A stretch of 64,000 nucleotides of DNA. It comes from Nectonema munidae (lineage: Eukaryota; Nematomorpha; Nectonematoida; Nectonematidae). Below, piece after piece: positions 1 to 12,900 of the stretch. Location: assembly GCA_030549495.1 (NCBI GenBank), contig JAUIRK010000804.1:372001-436000 (forward strand). Direction: 5' to 3'. The translations under genes were made by a program, and so were the position numbers. The notes under the pieces are model-generated. The model did not search any database, had not been told where the DNA came from, and saw only the letters and a program-made list of their open reading frames with translations. Position 1 is the stretch's first letter; the number at the start of each line of letters is the position of its first letter.

Positions 1-1130
1 TATTAGCCTCAACTTCCCTCCTGCCAAGAATCCATTTACTCATCAGTTACACTTTTAAATCAACGTATTTCAACCTTCACCGGATGCGAAACCAACAAGC
101 TTACCACCAGCTTCACTTTCGCTTAATAAATTATGTTAAGTATGTTATAAAAATGGTAAGATTTACTATTTCAAGTAAAGAAAAACTTTTGCAGGTATGA
201 AAAAAGGGATGGAGAATTTACTACAATAGCAATAATTTTGCTATAATAAGTTGTAATATTAAGCATAGTACTGGTTACCACATTATATAGTAGCAGCTGC
301 TACATTTTTTCAGTGTTTAAGCAATATTGATTTTCTAAAATTAAGCTGATGCCCAAATTTAACATAAAATTCTAATTCATTATTTTTTAACTTCTTGATC
401 CAACTTCAATGAAAGTAATTTTATGATATATCCTGCGATAACAGCGTTTACTTCATAGATGACGACACCTAAATAAATAAGTTTCGTGCCTTGATACCTA
501 ACTTGATAACACATTCTCTAATATCTATAATATATACCATTTTTAGTTTTATGTTGTCCATTTACGTTTCTATCTGAAATTAACTTTTTGATTTTGTTAC
601 TTTTATATTGTTTGGAAATGGGTTATTTTTATTTGAAAATAGAACTTGAATTTTCCATTATACTAGTACTTTATTGCTTAAATTTGAAAAACGTGAACGA
701 TTCGGAAAATGTTTTATTAAAATTACAATTAATTTCGGTGTTGTCTCACACCTTTATCAAGTCTAAATACAACGAAAATACAGAAACAAAGTCACATATA
801 AAATTTAAAATATTGTTACATTGCGAAAATACTGAGATAGAAAACTTGTGAATGTAGTGGGTATATGTGTGTGTGTATATTATATGTATGCTTATGATGA
901 AAATAAACAAAGAATTGCCAATTATATGTGTGAGAATATATTGTGTTGGAATAAAGGTATGTGTGAAAAAGAACCAATCATAATGTGTGAAAAAGAAACA
1001 AAGAAACAATCATAATGTGTGAAAATATATTGTATCAGTATGAAGATGTGTACGTTTCAATGTGTCATATGGGGAGTGGATACTATGCATGCGTATATAA
1101 TAAAATATGTATATGCGGGTACCGATGAAG
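1..1130. other. left-edge sequence, no gene recognised
   Basis: Probably part of SLC6 intron 8. Short frames at 588-851 and 746-1009 overlap on opposite strands in low-complexity TATGTGTG-rich DNA (850-1110). I could not find the TM8 exon here. Confidence 0.45.
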
Positions 1131-2150
1131 TTACTTTAGCGCCAAGTGATGATAAATTGGGGATATTTCAATGTGTTCATTGATTGAATTTTTATTTTTG
1201 AGAGAGAATATAGCTTCATAAAATTCCAGATTATAAGATGGACATTTGTATAATATATTCACTCCTGATAAGTCGAACTCATGATTTTTTGTGATCATAT
1301 GTTCTACCATTTTGTTTTGAAATGTGTTTGGCCTTATAATAGAATTTGACTTTTTTTGATAGTTTATGACACTTTTGTGTTGACTTATTCTTTGTTTCAA
1401 CATTTGCGTCGTACATCCAATATATATTGCTTCACAATTTTTACACTTTATTTGGTATATAACATTTTTAGGGTTCAAAATATCCCTGTTCCTTTGGTTA
1501 TTATCATTTCGAAAAAAAGATTTCAAAGATCAGTTGGGTTTTGCCGTTACCATAATATTATGCGATGTTAAAACTCTTTTTAACTTTTTGTAAAAAAGTT
1601 CATCATAAGGTATATTTATTCTCATTTGTTTAGGCTTATTCAAAATAAAAGTTTTGTGAAAAACATGTAAAAATATAGCTTCCTGAAATTTTTCAAACAA
1701 AGAACTTTTGGCAATAAATTGAGATTTCTTAATTGTTTTATCATCAAAATTATTTTCTTTCAAAGCTGTAGTGACGTTCTTGATTTCATCATTTTTGTCA
1801 TTTTGTTCTGTTACAATTTGGTACGCTCTCCTATACAATACTGTACCCACTGAAACTTTATGATTATATTCATGACTTGACAAAAAATATAAGTATTTAT
1901 ATGTGTGTGTCGGCTTATAATAAACTTTAAAATTTAGGAATTTGTTTTTCTTATTATCAATGTATCCAAAAAAGACAGCTTGGAATTTTTTTCAATCTCA
2001 TGGGTGAAATTAAAACTTTGTTCAATTCTTCTAAAAACATTTCAATCTTCTTAGAATCAATTATTACACATATATCGTCAATATATCTATAATACACTTT
2101 TGGAAAAAAATTACAACTCTTTTTCAGTTCATTTTCTAAATATTATTTTT
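1131..2150 (-). mobile_element. Penelope-like retroelement fragment with GIY-YIG endonuclease
   Basis: The 3' part of a Penelope-like element. Near 2090 the minus strand carries a reverse-transcriptase catalytic motif (YRYIDDICVII). It continues with the thumb region typical of the family (FLDT, then VYYKPTHTYKYL, then SHEYNHK) and a GIY-YIG nuclease domain (NVIYQIKCKNCEAIYIGC) ending about 1131. The 5' part, including most of the RT fingers and palm, is absent. The copy is broken, with a few interruptions, and inactive. It probably sits in the SLC6 intron that runs off the left edge. Confidence 0.8.
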
Positions 2151-2158
2151 ATTTGAAC

Positions 2159-2307
2159 TTTTTTGATATTTTAATATTATTTTCAGATTAAATTTTCTAA
2201 ATAAATAACAAGGAACTAATAAAAATTTGTAATAATTTATCTCCCAATTGCTTGTGAATAATTTAGAAAATTTAATCTGAAAATAATTAAAATATCAAAA
2301 AAGTCTT
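2159..2307. repeat. inverted repeat with 45-bp arms
   Basis: Arms at about 2159-2205 and 2262-2307 are near-perfect reverse complements (core CAGATTAAATTTTCTAAAT), separated by about 55 bases. The pair lies exactly between the truncated Penelope-like copy and the LINE fragment. It may be the ends of a tiny MITE or a foldback rearrangement scar. Confidence 0.7.
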
Positions 2308-2344
2308 AATAAACTGATACATGGCAAAGCAATATCTTCTTATT

Positions 2345-3610
2345 TTTCTTATTCTCAGCTTTGTTTTTCCGTTTCTATACGAGGTCGCTGTTTTTTGATG
2401 AGCCTCCTCCACCTGAGTCTGTCATTGGCTATATTGAGATTGAAATTCTTTTCTTTGCTGTCAGCTATGCCACACTCCTTCCTCTCATCTTAGGTCTTCC
2501 TCTCTTTCACTTGTAATCGACTTTTAAATCCATCATCAGCCTTTCGATGCACTTATCTTCTATTCTCATGATATTATGATGACCAAACCATTTTAGACGC
2601 TTCTTTGCACTTCTTTGTTATGTTTTTCACTTTAGCCGTCCCTCGTATAATATGGTTCCTGCTTTTATCTTTTCTTGTAATTCCACTCACCCATCTTAAC
2701 ATTTTCATTTCTGCCACTTCTAATTTCTTTTCATTTCTTTTCTTCATTGTCACCATCTCGAATCCATATAGTAAAGAGGGTGTTACTATTGTTTCATGCA
2801 CTTTTCCTTTCAGCTTCATTAGCATTCTTCTGTCACAAAGGGCTTCAGCTACATTTAGCCAGTTTTATATATTTCGATTTCTTCGTTGCTATCCTCAACC
2901 ACGGTTGACATTAGATATTGGAAGTCTCTTACCTTGGTTATTGGTTGTCCATCTAGTTTTATGTTTCTTGTAATTTCATTTCTGTCTTGCTCTTCTCCGT
3001 TCCCTTTTATCTATTCTCACTTTTTCCACCTTATATGCATTCCTCGACTTTCCAGCACTTCACATCATGCTTCTATTCTTTCTTCGAATTCTTGACTTGT
3101 CTCTCCCACTATCACCCCATTGTCAGCGTAAATAAATCAATAACATCTTCTCAATATTATCTATGATTTTCTTCATTTAGCAGCCCTGAAAAATATTCTT
3201 TCCACCTCTCTAGAATTTTCCCATTATTCTTTAATATTTGCCCTTCAAGATCTTTTAATTCTATTAACCTGTTGTATATCTTGTTTTGCTCTCCTTCTGC
3301 TTTTTGCTAACCAGTATATTTTCTTTTGTCCTTGCGGTTTTTCAAGATCTTCGTATAAATTTGGACAAGCAGCAGCCTTTGCAACAGCTACTTCCTTCTT
3401 TGCTTCTTTTTTAGCGCATTGATACTCTAGTTTATCTTCTTTGTCTCTTGTTTGCTCCCATCTTTTCTTTGCCTTTCTCTTTTTCTTTATTTTGTCTTGT
3501 ATGCTTGAATCCTACCATCAATTTTGTCTAGCACTAGCAGGATTACCGGAGTTTCTACCTAAAACTTCTATAGCTATATTTCTCACTTCTTTGGAATTTT
3601 GCCCCACCAA
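2345..3610 (-). mobile_element. LINE fragment (RTE/CFDP2-like), internally deleted
   Basis: The minus strand encodes, in order, the linker after the endonuclease (KKRWEQTRDKEDKLEY, then WKEYFSGLLNEENH), then RT thumb-side sequence (DNGVIVGETSQEFEERIEA), then the C-terminal domain (PSLLYGFEMVTMKKR, AEMKMLRWVSGITRKDKSRN, RGRPKMRG, DRLRWRRLI). Between about 3130 and 3165 the reading jumps from just before the RT core to just after it, so the catalytic core is deleted. Frameshifts also break the rest. Same broad family as the LINE at 50.8-56.5 kb. Confidence 0.8.
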
Positions 3611-3784
3611 ACATTTACATTGCCTATGTTACCTTCTAGGTGTAAAATATTTTTACATGTCAAAACAATATAAACACAGCAAAATCAAAAATTTTAATTC
3701 AGATTTAACTGCAAAAAGACAAAGCAGTATCAATATAAAATGTTCACCTTTTAAAACATAATAATTGGTATATATCAAACTTAC

Positions 3785-3909
3785 CAGTAGAAGCTATTTT
3801 ACTAACAGATGTTTTAGTGATGAATGCCATATGTCCAATGATTGAAAATATTGCAAAACCAGCGAAAATACTTGTCAAAGAATTTCCAATTGAGATTATT
3901 ATAGTGTCT
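3785..3909 (-). CDS. SLC6 exon 8: TM7
   Basis: 125 bases, phase 2 to phase 1, acceptor TTTAAG|A and strong donor ACTG|GTAAGT. The split Arg codon is followed by [20 protein letters not shown], then [11 protein letters not shown] (TM7). Asn-Ser in SIGNSLTS fits the family's Na+/Cl- site helix. The next expected exon (G-P/S-G-L-A-F, TM8) was looked for between 1 and 3784 and not found. Confidence 0.92.
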
Positions 3910-6900
3910 CTTAAATGGAGAAAATATAGAAGTATATAGTGAAATCTAAATTCAAAGTTAAGGATTAACGAAAATCAAAATTTTCATATTATTGAATTTA
4001 TAAAAAAATAGTGCTTAAATCTATTTCGTTAATCTGCAAACTTATATAGGGTAGACAACCTCTGAAATCCTTAAACGTTATGGGGTTCTTCGAAAATGTA
4101 TATAGGAGTAAAGTTTTTAGACAAAGTAAAATATATGTGAAATCTACTCAACTTCAAATCATATTTTGTTTTAGAATGTTTACTTCTAAAATGTTTTTGT
4201 TGAATAAAAAATTCATAAATTATATTTTATATAATCTTAATATTTAACATAATTTGAGGGCTTCTATTGGAATTTGATAAAGTTAATTTGAAAAATTCCT
4301 ACCCATCAAAAAACTATATTTAAAAAAAGATCGTAAAGACATGATTTGTGAAAAATACTTAAAGTGAAGAAAAGTTTAAGATATTTTGTAGCACTAAATT
4401 AAAAAATTGTTTTTTCTACATGTGTTTTATTCACAAAAATTACTTTCTAAATATATTAACAGCTTGAGAAAAACCATTTTACAGATTTTTACTTTTCAAA
4501 TTGATTTATTCATGAATTCATGTATCTTGATATTTGGAAAAGCACTTTTAATTCTGTCTTTTTTTAAAGACTTAAAATTTCTTATTTTATGATTTCTACT
4601 ATGATTGTTCAAATTTACATGAATAGTTTACTTCTTTCTTTTTTCCCCTTTTTGATTAAAATTATCTGTCCAAGAAGAATTTTTTTTTATCAAATATACT
4701 TTCCAGATTTCCAATATTAGTCGTTGGAAATGGAGTATCGGGTAAAACTCAAAAATTACTATCTATCTAACTAACTAGTGACCAACTAGGATTGGAAAAC
4801 TTTTTTACCCGTGGACCCCTCATAGAACATTTGTTTTCACATGGACACCCACCCCACATTGAAATGTTTCATAAAAACATTAATCAATTTCCAACAATTA
4901 AGAGAAAAAATACAAGCCAAAAATGTTTCATATATCCGATACTGTACAATGTGCTAAGCTATGTTTTAATAGAAAAAGGAGATTTATTACTACTATAAAA
5001 AAAGCATATCACAATTTGATACATTTCTCTATGTTATCGACATCTAAAGATCTGTTATCGACCCGTAGGGGTCGATATCGACCACTTTGTCGACCCCTGA
5101 ACTAAAGGATGAACTATTTATAGAAAGGTAGCATAAATCCATTTAAAAGAAGAGGACCTTTTAACATAAATCATTCTGACTTCTTTTTTTTAATCATTAA
5201 AAAAATTTTAGTTATTTTTGAATATCTTTTACCTTAAAATATTATTGTTAAAGTCATTGTAACTAGATAGTGTATGAATTCCTCCCATAGAACAGGAAAG
5301 TGAGAAAAAGATTTGTCCAGCAGCGTCCATCCAAACCTGAAAAGAAAATTCAAACTGTTAATTCTTAAATATAAATTCTTAACAGCATCATCATTTATAT
5401 TTAACATATTTTTTCTTAAATACTTAGACTTGAGTATAAGATTGTTTGACACAATATAGAGACGTATCAAATTGGGCTTCTGTTCTCTTCCCTCGCTTAT
5501 ATTCACCTTTGTTAAACAAGTAAAAAATACTCTCTTTCCCACAAAATCAATATTTTATTTATAAATTAGACTGTTATATTACAAAGGCTAAATAGGTTAA
5601 AAAAAATAAAATGAGGAAAATATTCAGTAATTTTCTACAAACTTGAAAAAAATATCATATTAAAATTTAAAAATCAATTTAATAAATTTTAAATAAATAT
5701 ATTTTTAATTATATCATAACTTTTCAATTTCGAATATTTTTAAGTCAGGTTTAAAATAAAAAATTAAAAATAGTCAATTAAAAATCAATAATTTATTTAT
5801 AGCCTAAAGCTCCAACCATACAAACAATTCTAAAAGGGGAATAAATTTAAACTCTTACAAATTATGGAAAATTATAAAAGATTATACTAAGATCGATTCA
5901 TTAAACACAAAATTTCTAAGCAAGAATGAAAAGATTGGTGTATCATCCAAAGTCTAGAAAAAATATAGATCTTGAGTTGACTAATATTTTATTTCTCAAT
6001 ATTGTTTTTTTATAAAAATATATATCAATTAAAAAATTATTGCAATTAAAAGTTTGTGTTATTAAAAATCATACCGATAAGGAAAGTATAGAATAATTTA
6101 ATATAAAATTTTTAAACAAAACTCTAGCAAATATAAAATAGCCTTGGATAAATAATGGAAAACTTAATCACATTGTAGTCTTTTAATTTGCTCCAGTTTG
6201 GTTGAAGATAAAAATTTATTCCTTGCCTTGCTCCCTTAGTAAGCGTTCCGACTACCACCAAAATGGTTAGGACGACATATGGAAATGACGTTGTGAAATA
6301 AACAACCTAAATAAAGCAACAGATAATGACATATCACTTTTAAATGACAAAGATATACGTAAATTATAGATTAAACCTAAGCATTTGTGAACAAAAATGG
6401 ACATTTTGCATTATTTTAAATTACACAATTTGATTCGATTCAAAAACATTTTTCGAGTAATGGCGCTATCTCGATTAAAGGCATGGCAGAGGGAGATGGG
6501 AACTAAATACCTTTAACAATAAATATTAAATAAAATAAATTATTTTGAAAACAATAAAACTCTATTAAATATAACAAAAGATAGAATTGATTCATTGAAC
6601 AATGGGTAAAAGGAACATTAAAGTTCACCTATAATATATTTCACAACTTCTTTTCTTACTTTTAGTGAAGTAAAATTATTAATTTTAAACCAATTCAACT
6701 AATCAAAATAAATTTTGTTTTAATTTCTTGTTCAATTGATAGAAAAAATGAAATATTTGACAATTTTTACTCAGTAAGTTATAATCTTAAATACCATATA
6801 TTTATTTATTATTTTGTTTTTATGGCTCCTTTTTCAACAAAGTAAATATTTTTGAATAAATTTAAATAGTAACATTTAATCAAATAAAATTTAGTAACTT

Positions 6901-9900
6901 CAATAAACATTTAAATAAAAGAATTAAAAAACTGTAAAATTTGAATTTTTTTTCAAAATAAAAAGTAAATAATTTATATTTTGTAAATATTGATTTACAT
7001 TTAGAAAATTGAGAAATATATAGGTATAATTTCCCAAAATTTATCTTGAGTTAAAAATAATAAATAACTGAAATTTCGAACATATCGTCGAAAGACAATT
7101 CGTCGCCGGACACTTTCTCGACAAAAGTACGGCGAACAGGATATTGTAGCCTAACGATTCGTGGAATGGATATTTGGTCAGCAGCATTGAAAGGTTTTTT
7201 CGTCAGGAATGATCGTGTTTTTGCATAAATTTATTTTTCAAAGCAAACAAACAATTTCCTCTCTCTCTCTTTCTCTCTGTATATATAAATACATTGAAAT
7301 TATAATGGTGGAAAAGCTTTTACTTGAGATTTTGGTGAAAGGAACTTTAGCATATGAAAATAAAACGCAATAAATAAAATGATTGAGAAGGCTTTTTTCA
7401 GTTTAAGAAAAAATATTAGTTCTATTTTCTAACTAAATCGGTAAAAAGTGTAACTAACTTTATGAAAGAGCCACAACAAAAAATATCTGGTCAAGCCTAT
7501 AGTTATATATATTGTTTGCAATTTTACAGCTTTCAATTTACTTTCATGGTGTTTGACTTTCTTATATGAGGTTTGAATCTAAGCATGACGTTTTGAATCC
7601 AATCTGGTGACAGAATTTGTTGCTTCTCTGTCTTGAATTCGTAAGCCTTAATTATTTCATTCTTGACAATGATGATTCACTATTCCTTTAAAAATAAATG
7701 GATTGAATTTAACATAACTAACTCAATTTTCTAACATGAAAGGTACCATATTTATGCAAAATTTATTGCTCTACGAAATCATATATCATGAGTTTTCGTA
7801 CTGACAAAATTTTAAAGTGATTTTTAAAGGTATGATAAAAAGTATTTCAAGCATATACCTTTCCACTAGATTTTACGCCTTTGATCAAGCAGAGGAAAAC
7901 GATGATCCAAGATAAGATGAGACAAAGTGATAAAAGCCAGTTAAAAGATCCTAGACTTTCTAAGCCCTCATTCGTGTTCAACATTTTTCTGCTAAATATA
8001 ATATTTTTGTTCGTGTTAGTCGAAAATGGAAATTAAAAATCCATATCATCATCAATCCCAAAGAGAACCTTCTCAAATAATATTACATTTCGTTACAAAA
8101 AATAGATTATACACATTAAAATCAATTTTAAAAAACGACTTATACTGAAGTAATTTTGTGGGAATAAATATTTACTAACTTACTTACTTAATCAGTTCGT
8201 TTGTTAAGTATAGTTAATTAAGAAGTTCATTTGTGAGTTAGTTATGGAAACAAAACATTAAACATTAAAACAAATAAAGATTAATGGTTTGACAATACTA
8301 ATTAAATAACTAACCAAGAAACTATACTGCTACAAAATCTAGATCTAGTTTGCAAAATCTAGATCGCTAATATTGAATCCCACTAGAAATCACTGAATTA
8401 CAGTTAATTTTCTCTTTCCAAAAAAACATATTCTCAAAATATTTCGTATTTATAATAATAACTTGACTCGATCAAATTTTATCACACTTAAGTGAATCGA
8501 ACCTTTTTTCCTTATGCTCTAGAAAAACATGAAAACTCTAATAAAACAGACCAGGTTTTAGGGGAAATTAAAAGAATTGCCAGAACTATGAGGCCTATGA
8601 TTTCTTCTAACAATTTTTTGTTTAACTATATTAACTATTTTTATCTAACAATATTTTGATTTATTTATGTTCAAAATTTGAACTTCAGTAAAACCTTAAT
8701 TTCGCTTCAGCATTGGGCATAGAGATGTAAGACTACGATCTGTTGGATTTCTGATTGTGCATTCTTATCTGTGCAAGTATGGAAGATTATTTATTATTCC
8801 TTGGGATGCAAAATATCTGGAAATTTTTTAAAAGGAACATTAAATTTAGCTATTTTAGAAATGTTTAATTTTCTTGAAGAAATTGTGATAAAATTGTACA
8901 ATTATTAAAAAATTTTAATTACAATGCCTTTGATTTTCCGAGATAAGAAACTTACACATTTACAGATGTGCTTAAATGGAAAACTTATATTGAAGAAAAT
9001 TATTATTTATTATGGCCAAGGCACAAAAGTTTTTAAGGCCAAATCTCCCTCCTCCCCCATTCCCAGCACATCTCAACACTTCCTAGGTTGAAAAAGAAGG
9101 CCAAATGCTGGTCATGTTGTACTAAACAGTTTTCTAAATTTTTCACAAATTTGATTTGATTCAATCGAACAGTCTATGACAAGGTTTACCAAAACAGAAA
9201 GTGGATTCAATGCTGCAAAAACTAAATGTTAAAAATATTAACTTTTTTACGGATTTATTTACCATTTTTGTTCTATTTTGTCTCTTTGTGATTCTATTTT
9301 TGCTTTTTGCAACTCTATTTTGTTTTTTTTCAATTCCATATTTTATATTAAGACAAGTTAGAAATAAAAAAAGACATAATAGAATTTTAAAAAGATAAAA
9401 CATAATTACAAAAAGATAAAATAAATTATAAAAAACAAAATGAATTTGCAAAAACACAAAATAGAATGGCAAAAAGAGAACTAAAAATCATACATCCAAA
9501 TATGCTTTGGACCACAAAATATCATCTTGATTTGTAAACCACTAAACGAGGAACTATATATCTCACGTTTCATTTGGCGAACTATTTCATGGCAATTTTA
9601 TTATCTTTTTCATGAAAAAAACTATTTTTATGGCTTTTACAGCGCATCTAGTAAAAAATACAAAAATGAATTTATTGTTTGTCAGTATGCTTATAAAAAA
9701 ATAGATACCATGTTAAAATTAGAAATGTTATGAAATAATTTGAGAGAGACTAGTAGATAAAAGAGCTCATAAGAACAAAAAGTAGAATGGTTATAAGCAG
9801 CATGTTATTTAATTTTTAAACAACGTCTCGAAGTAAACATATACAATAATGCCCCATGTGACCCCTCCAAATAAAAATTTATAACGACTTTAATGTAAAT

Positions 9901-12900
9901 AAAAGTAGATACATTATGCATATACATAATGAGAAAAGTTACAAAAAGAATTCTTCCGTTGGATAAACTTTCTTATCTTTGATGATTTCATAAACGTGTA
10001 AAGTTGAATTGGAAGGATTGTAGAGACATTTGTGAAAGACATACAAACCTTTTTTCCACTTACATTCAATTTCTTCGTCGTAGTCGCTTCTAGAAAAACA
10101 TCCTATCAATAGAAAAATGAATTCTTTAAGAGAATTTAAAATCAAAATATTAAGATAGAAATGACTCGAAAACTCAAAATATCTTAATCTTTTAACACTA
10201 TTTCACAAAATCGTAGATGTTTACGATATATTTGATAGGATTTTATCCTTGAGAAGCGTATTTTAATTTTTATAACATATGTTAAGAAAGTTTCGACATG
10301 TTAATAAAAAATTTTTAACAGTAAAACTTTGTTGAATCGATTTTCTTCACACTCAATTCGACACAAGGTATGCAACTGTATTTTCTCTATCAAAATACTT
10401 CACAGTAGCTTTACTTTACTAACTTAAATGAAGAAAATTCTTCAAAAAATTTTAACTTGAATAAAATTTCTTTCTTAAACTTAATCTTTTTTTCTAATGT
10501 CTTTTTTTTTAATTTAAAGCATTTTATAAGATTAGCATGTCTCACTTAAAAAAGAAACCTAGATTATAAAAGGTTGACTGTATATTAGCAAAAATAAAAT
10601 CATTATATGCTAAGCTTCTTTTTATAAGTAAGTAAGTAAGTAAGTTTATTTAAATAAAATGAAAATATTAATAAGAATGAACAGAGATATAAGGTAATTT
10701 TATACTGAATTTTGATGAAAATATATGTATTCAAAAGAAATGAAGTGTGAAATCTAAAGGTTTATGCAAACCGCTGCAAGATTTCCAACATCAAGTATTA
10801 TATTTTATATATCAGAAAGAGTAAGAAGAGAAGTGTTACTACTACTAGAGAAATATGTATTCAATTCAGCAAAATTAAACAAAAAATCATTTTGTAAATA
10901 TGAATGATTGTTTGATTCATAATTCATAATAGTTTGTATTAAACTTGACCCTTTCAACTTCTTTTTGCACTGATGGACAAGCGAAATCAAATGCTGAATG
11001 ATCAGTTTTTTCACGACAAAAAAACTTACAAGTTGCGCACGTTAATTGATTAGAAGCCATATCACAAGAACTACCATTGTGATTTTTATAAATTTTTAAA
11101 TACGATAATGGTAATAGGCCCTTCAAGTTTTCCATAAAATTTGTGGCAAGAAATCGGTTAAATTTTAAGAAACCTGTAATTAAATTCTTAATACATAATG
11201 TAGAACTTTTAAAAAGAATTTTTTAGTCGGAAATTTATTCAGTTAATTAATTATAAAAGAAAAAGAGTGTAAGCTGGAATATCATATAATATCACTGAAT
11301 GAAACCTCAGCAAAATATATATGAAATTTTGTTTATAAAAACAATTTATGGGGAAGAATCGAAGCTTTATTTTTTATTCATTACAAAAATTATGTAAATT
11401 ACACCATTAATTCTTATCATGTGATCCTTGGTAATGTGCCGAAATTTCCATCCAATGAAAATTAACTCATAGAAATTTTTACATATGAAAATTCCACTCA
11501 CAAATAAAAGAAAGTTCTACTCAAAGAAATCAATTTATTAAAATGAAAATAAAAAAGTAAAAAAATATTTTAAAAGTTTCAACAGATTTGGACTGTTATA
11601 TGTTATAGAAGTTTTAGTGCACTGAGAAAATTTACTGAACTATGAACTGCACTGCAAAGAGATGAAGCTCAGGGGCGCCCCCCCCGGGGGGGGGGGGGGG
11701 GGGCCCCCCCCCCCCCCCCCCCCCCTCCCTTTTTTGGTTGGGGTGGTTTTTTTTCTTTTTGTCTTGTTTTTTTTTTTTGGGGGAGGGGGGGGGGTGTCCA
11801 CCCCCCGCTCCCCTTTCCTCGGGGGGGGTGGGTGATATTACTTCCTTCCCCCCCCCCAGGGTCTCCTCTCTTTTTTGGTGGGGGGTGCGTTCTCCCTCTT
11901 CTCTTCTCCCTCCTCTTCTCTTCCCCTCCCCCCCCCCTCCCCCACCCCCTCCCCCCCCCTCTCTTCTTCCCCCCCCCCCCCCTCTCCCACCAGAGCGGTG
12001 GGGGGGGCCCCCTCTCCTTTCCCTGCCCCTCTTTGTTCGTTTTTGTTTCTCCTGAGGTCAGAAGTTCTTTGCCTTTTTGTTTTTTGGCCCCCCCCCTTTT
12101 TTTGGTCCCTGTTCTTCTTTGTTTGTTGTTTCCTTGTTCTCTTTTCTGTTTGTTGGTGTTTTTTTCGGTTTTTTTTCTTTTTTTTGTTTTTTTGTCGTTT
12201 TTTTGTTTGGGTGTTTTTGGTTGCTTTTCCCGGTTTTTTGTTTTGTTTCGGTTCGCTTTTTCTAGTTTTTGCCTGGCTTTTGGTAAATGTTTTTGATATT
12301 TATGGGAAAATAAAGTTATTTTGGTGTGATGTGGTTTGTTTTTGGGGGTCTTGTTGTTTTTTTTTTTGGTTTTTTGTTTGTTTTTTTTTTTCCTTTTTTG
12401 TTTATTTTTGTGTTTTTTTTTTTTTTCCTTTTCTCTTGTTTGGTTTTCTTTTGGGTTGGGGGTTTTTGGGGTTTTTGGGTGGGGTTTTGTTTCTTTTTTT
12501 TTTTTTTTTTTTTGTGGTTTTTTTGTTTTTTTTTGTTGTTTTTTGGGTTTTTTTTGGTTTTTTTTGTTTTTTTTTTTTTTTTGTTTTTTTTTTGTTTTTT
12601 TCTTTTTGGTTTTTTTTTTTTTTTTTTGGGGTTGTTTTTTTTTTGTTGTTTTTTTGGTTTGGGGTTTTGGTTTTTTTTGTTTTTTTTTTTTTTTTTTTTT
12701 TTTGTTTTTTTTTTTTTTTTTTTTTTGTTTTTTTTTCTTTTTTTTTTTTTGTGTGGGGTTTGTTTTTTTTTTTTGTTTTTTATTTTGTTTCTTTTATTTT
12801 AAACTTTTTTTTTTTTGGATGATTGTGTATTAAAATTATATGAAAAGTTTTAGAAAATATTTAAAAAAAGAAAAGATAAAAAATTAAAAATTTTATAAAA

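Noticed and set aside
420-500. Minus-strand stretch after an AG as the missing SLC6 TM8 exon
   Set aside because: The translation lacks the G-x-G-L-A-F and later conserved TM8 residues.
9161-9472. Open frames on both strands of the same stretch
   Set aside because: The stretch is a T-rich/A-rich palindrome; the peptides are low-complexity and mirror each other.
10805-11135. Cys-rich minus-strand frame as an extra SLC6 loop exon
   Set aside because: Exons 3 and 4 join in phase and give a normal loop 2 with its cysteine pair, leaving no place for it.
11738-12833. Long open frames (up to 315 codons) rich in Phe, Pro and Gly
   Set aside because: They are products of G/T and C homopolymers with few A bases and so few stops. 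Three overlapping frames are equally open.
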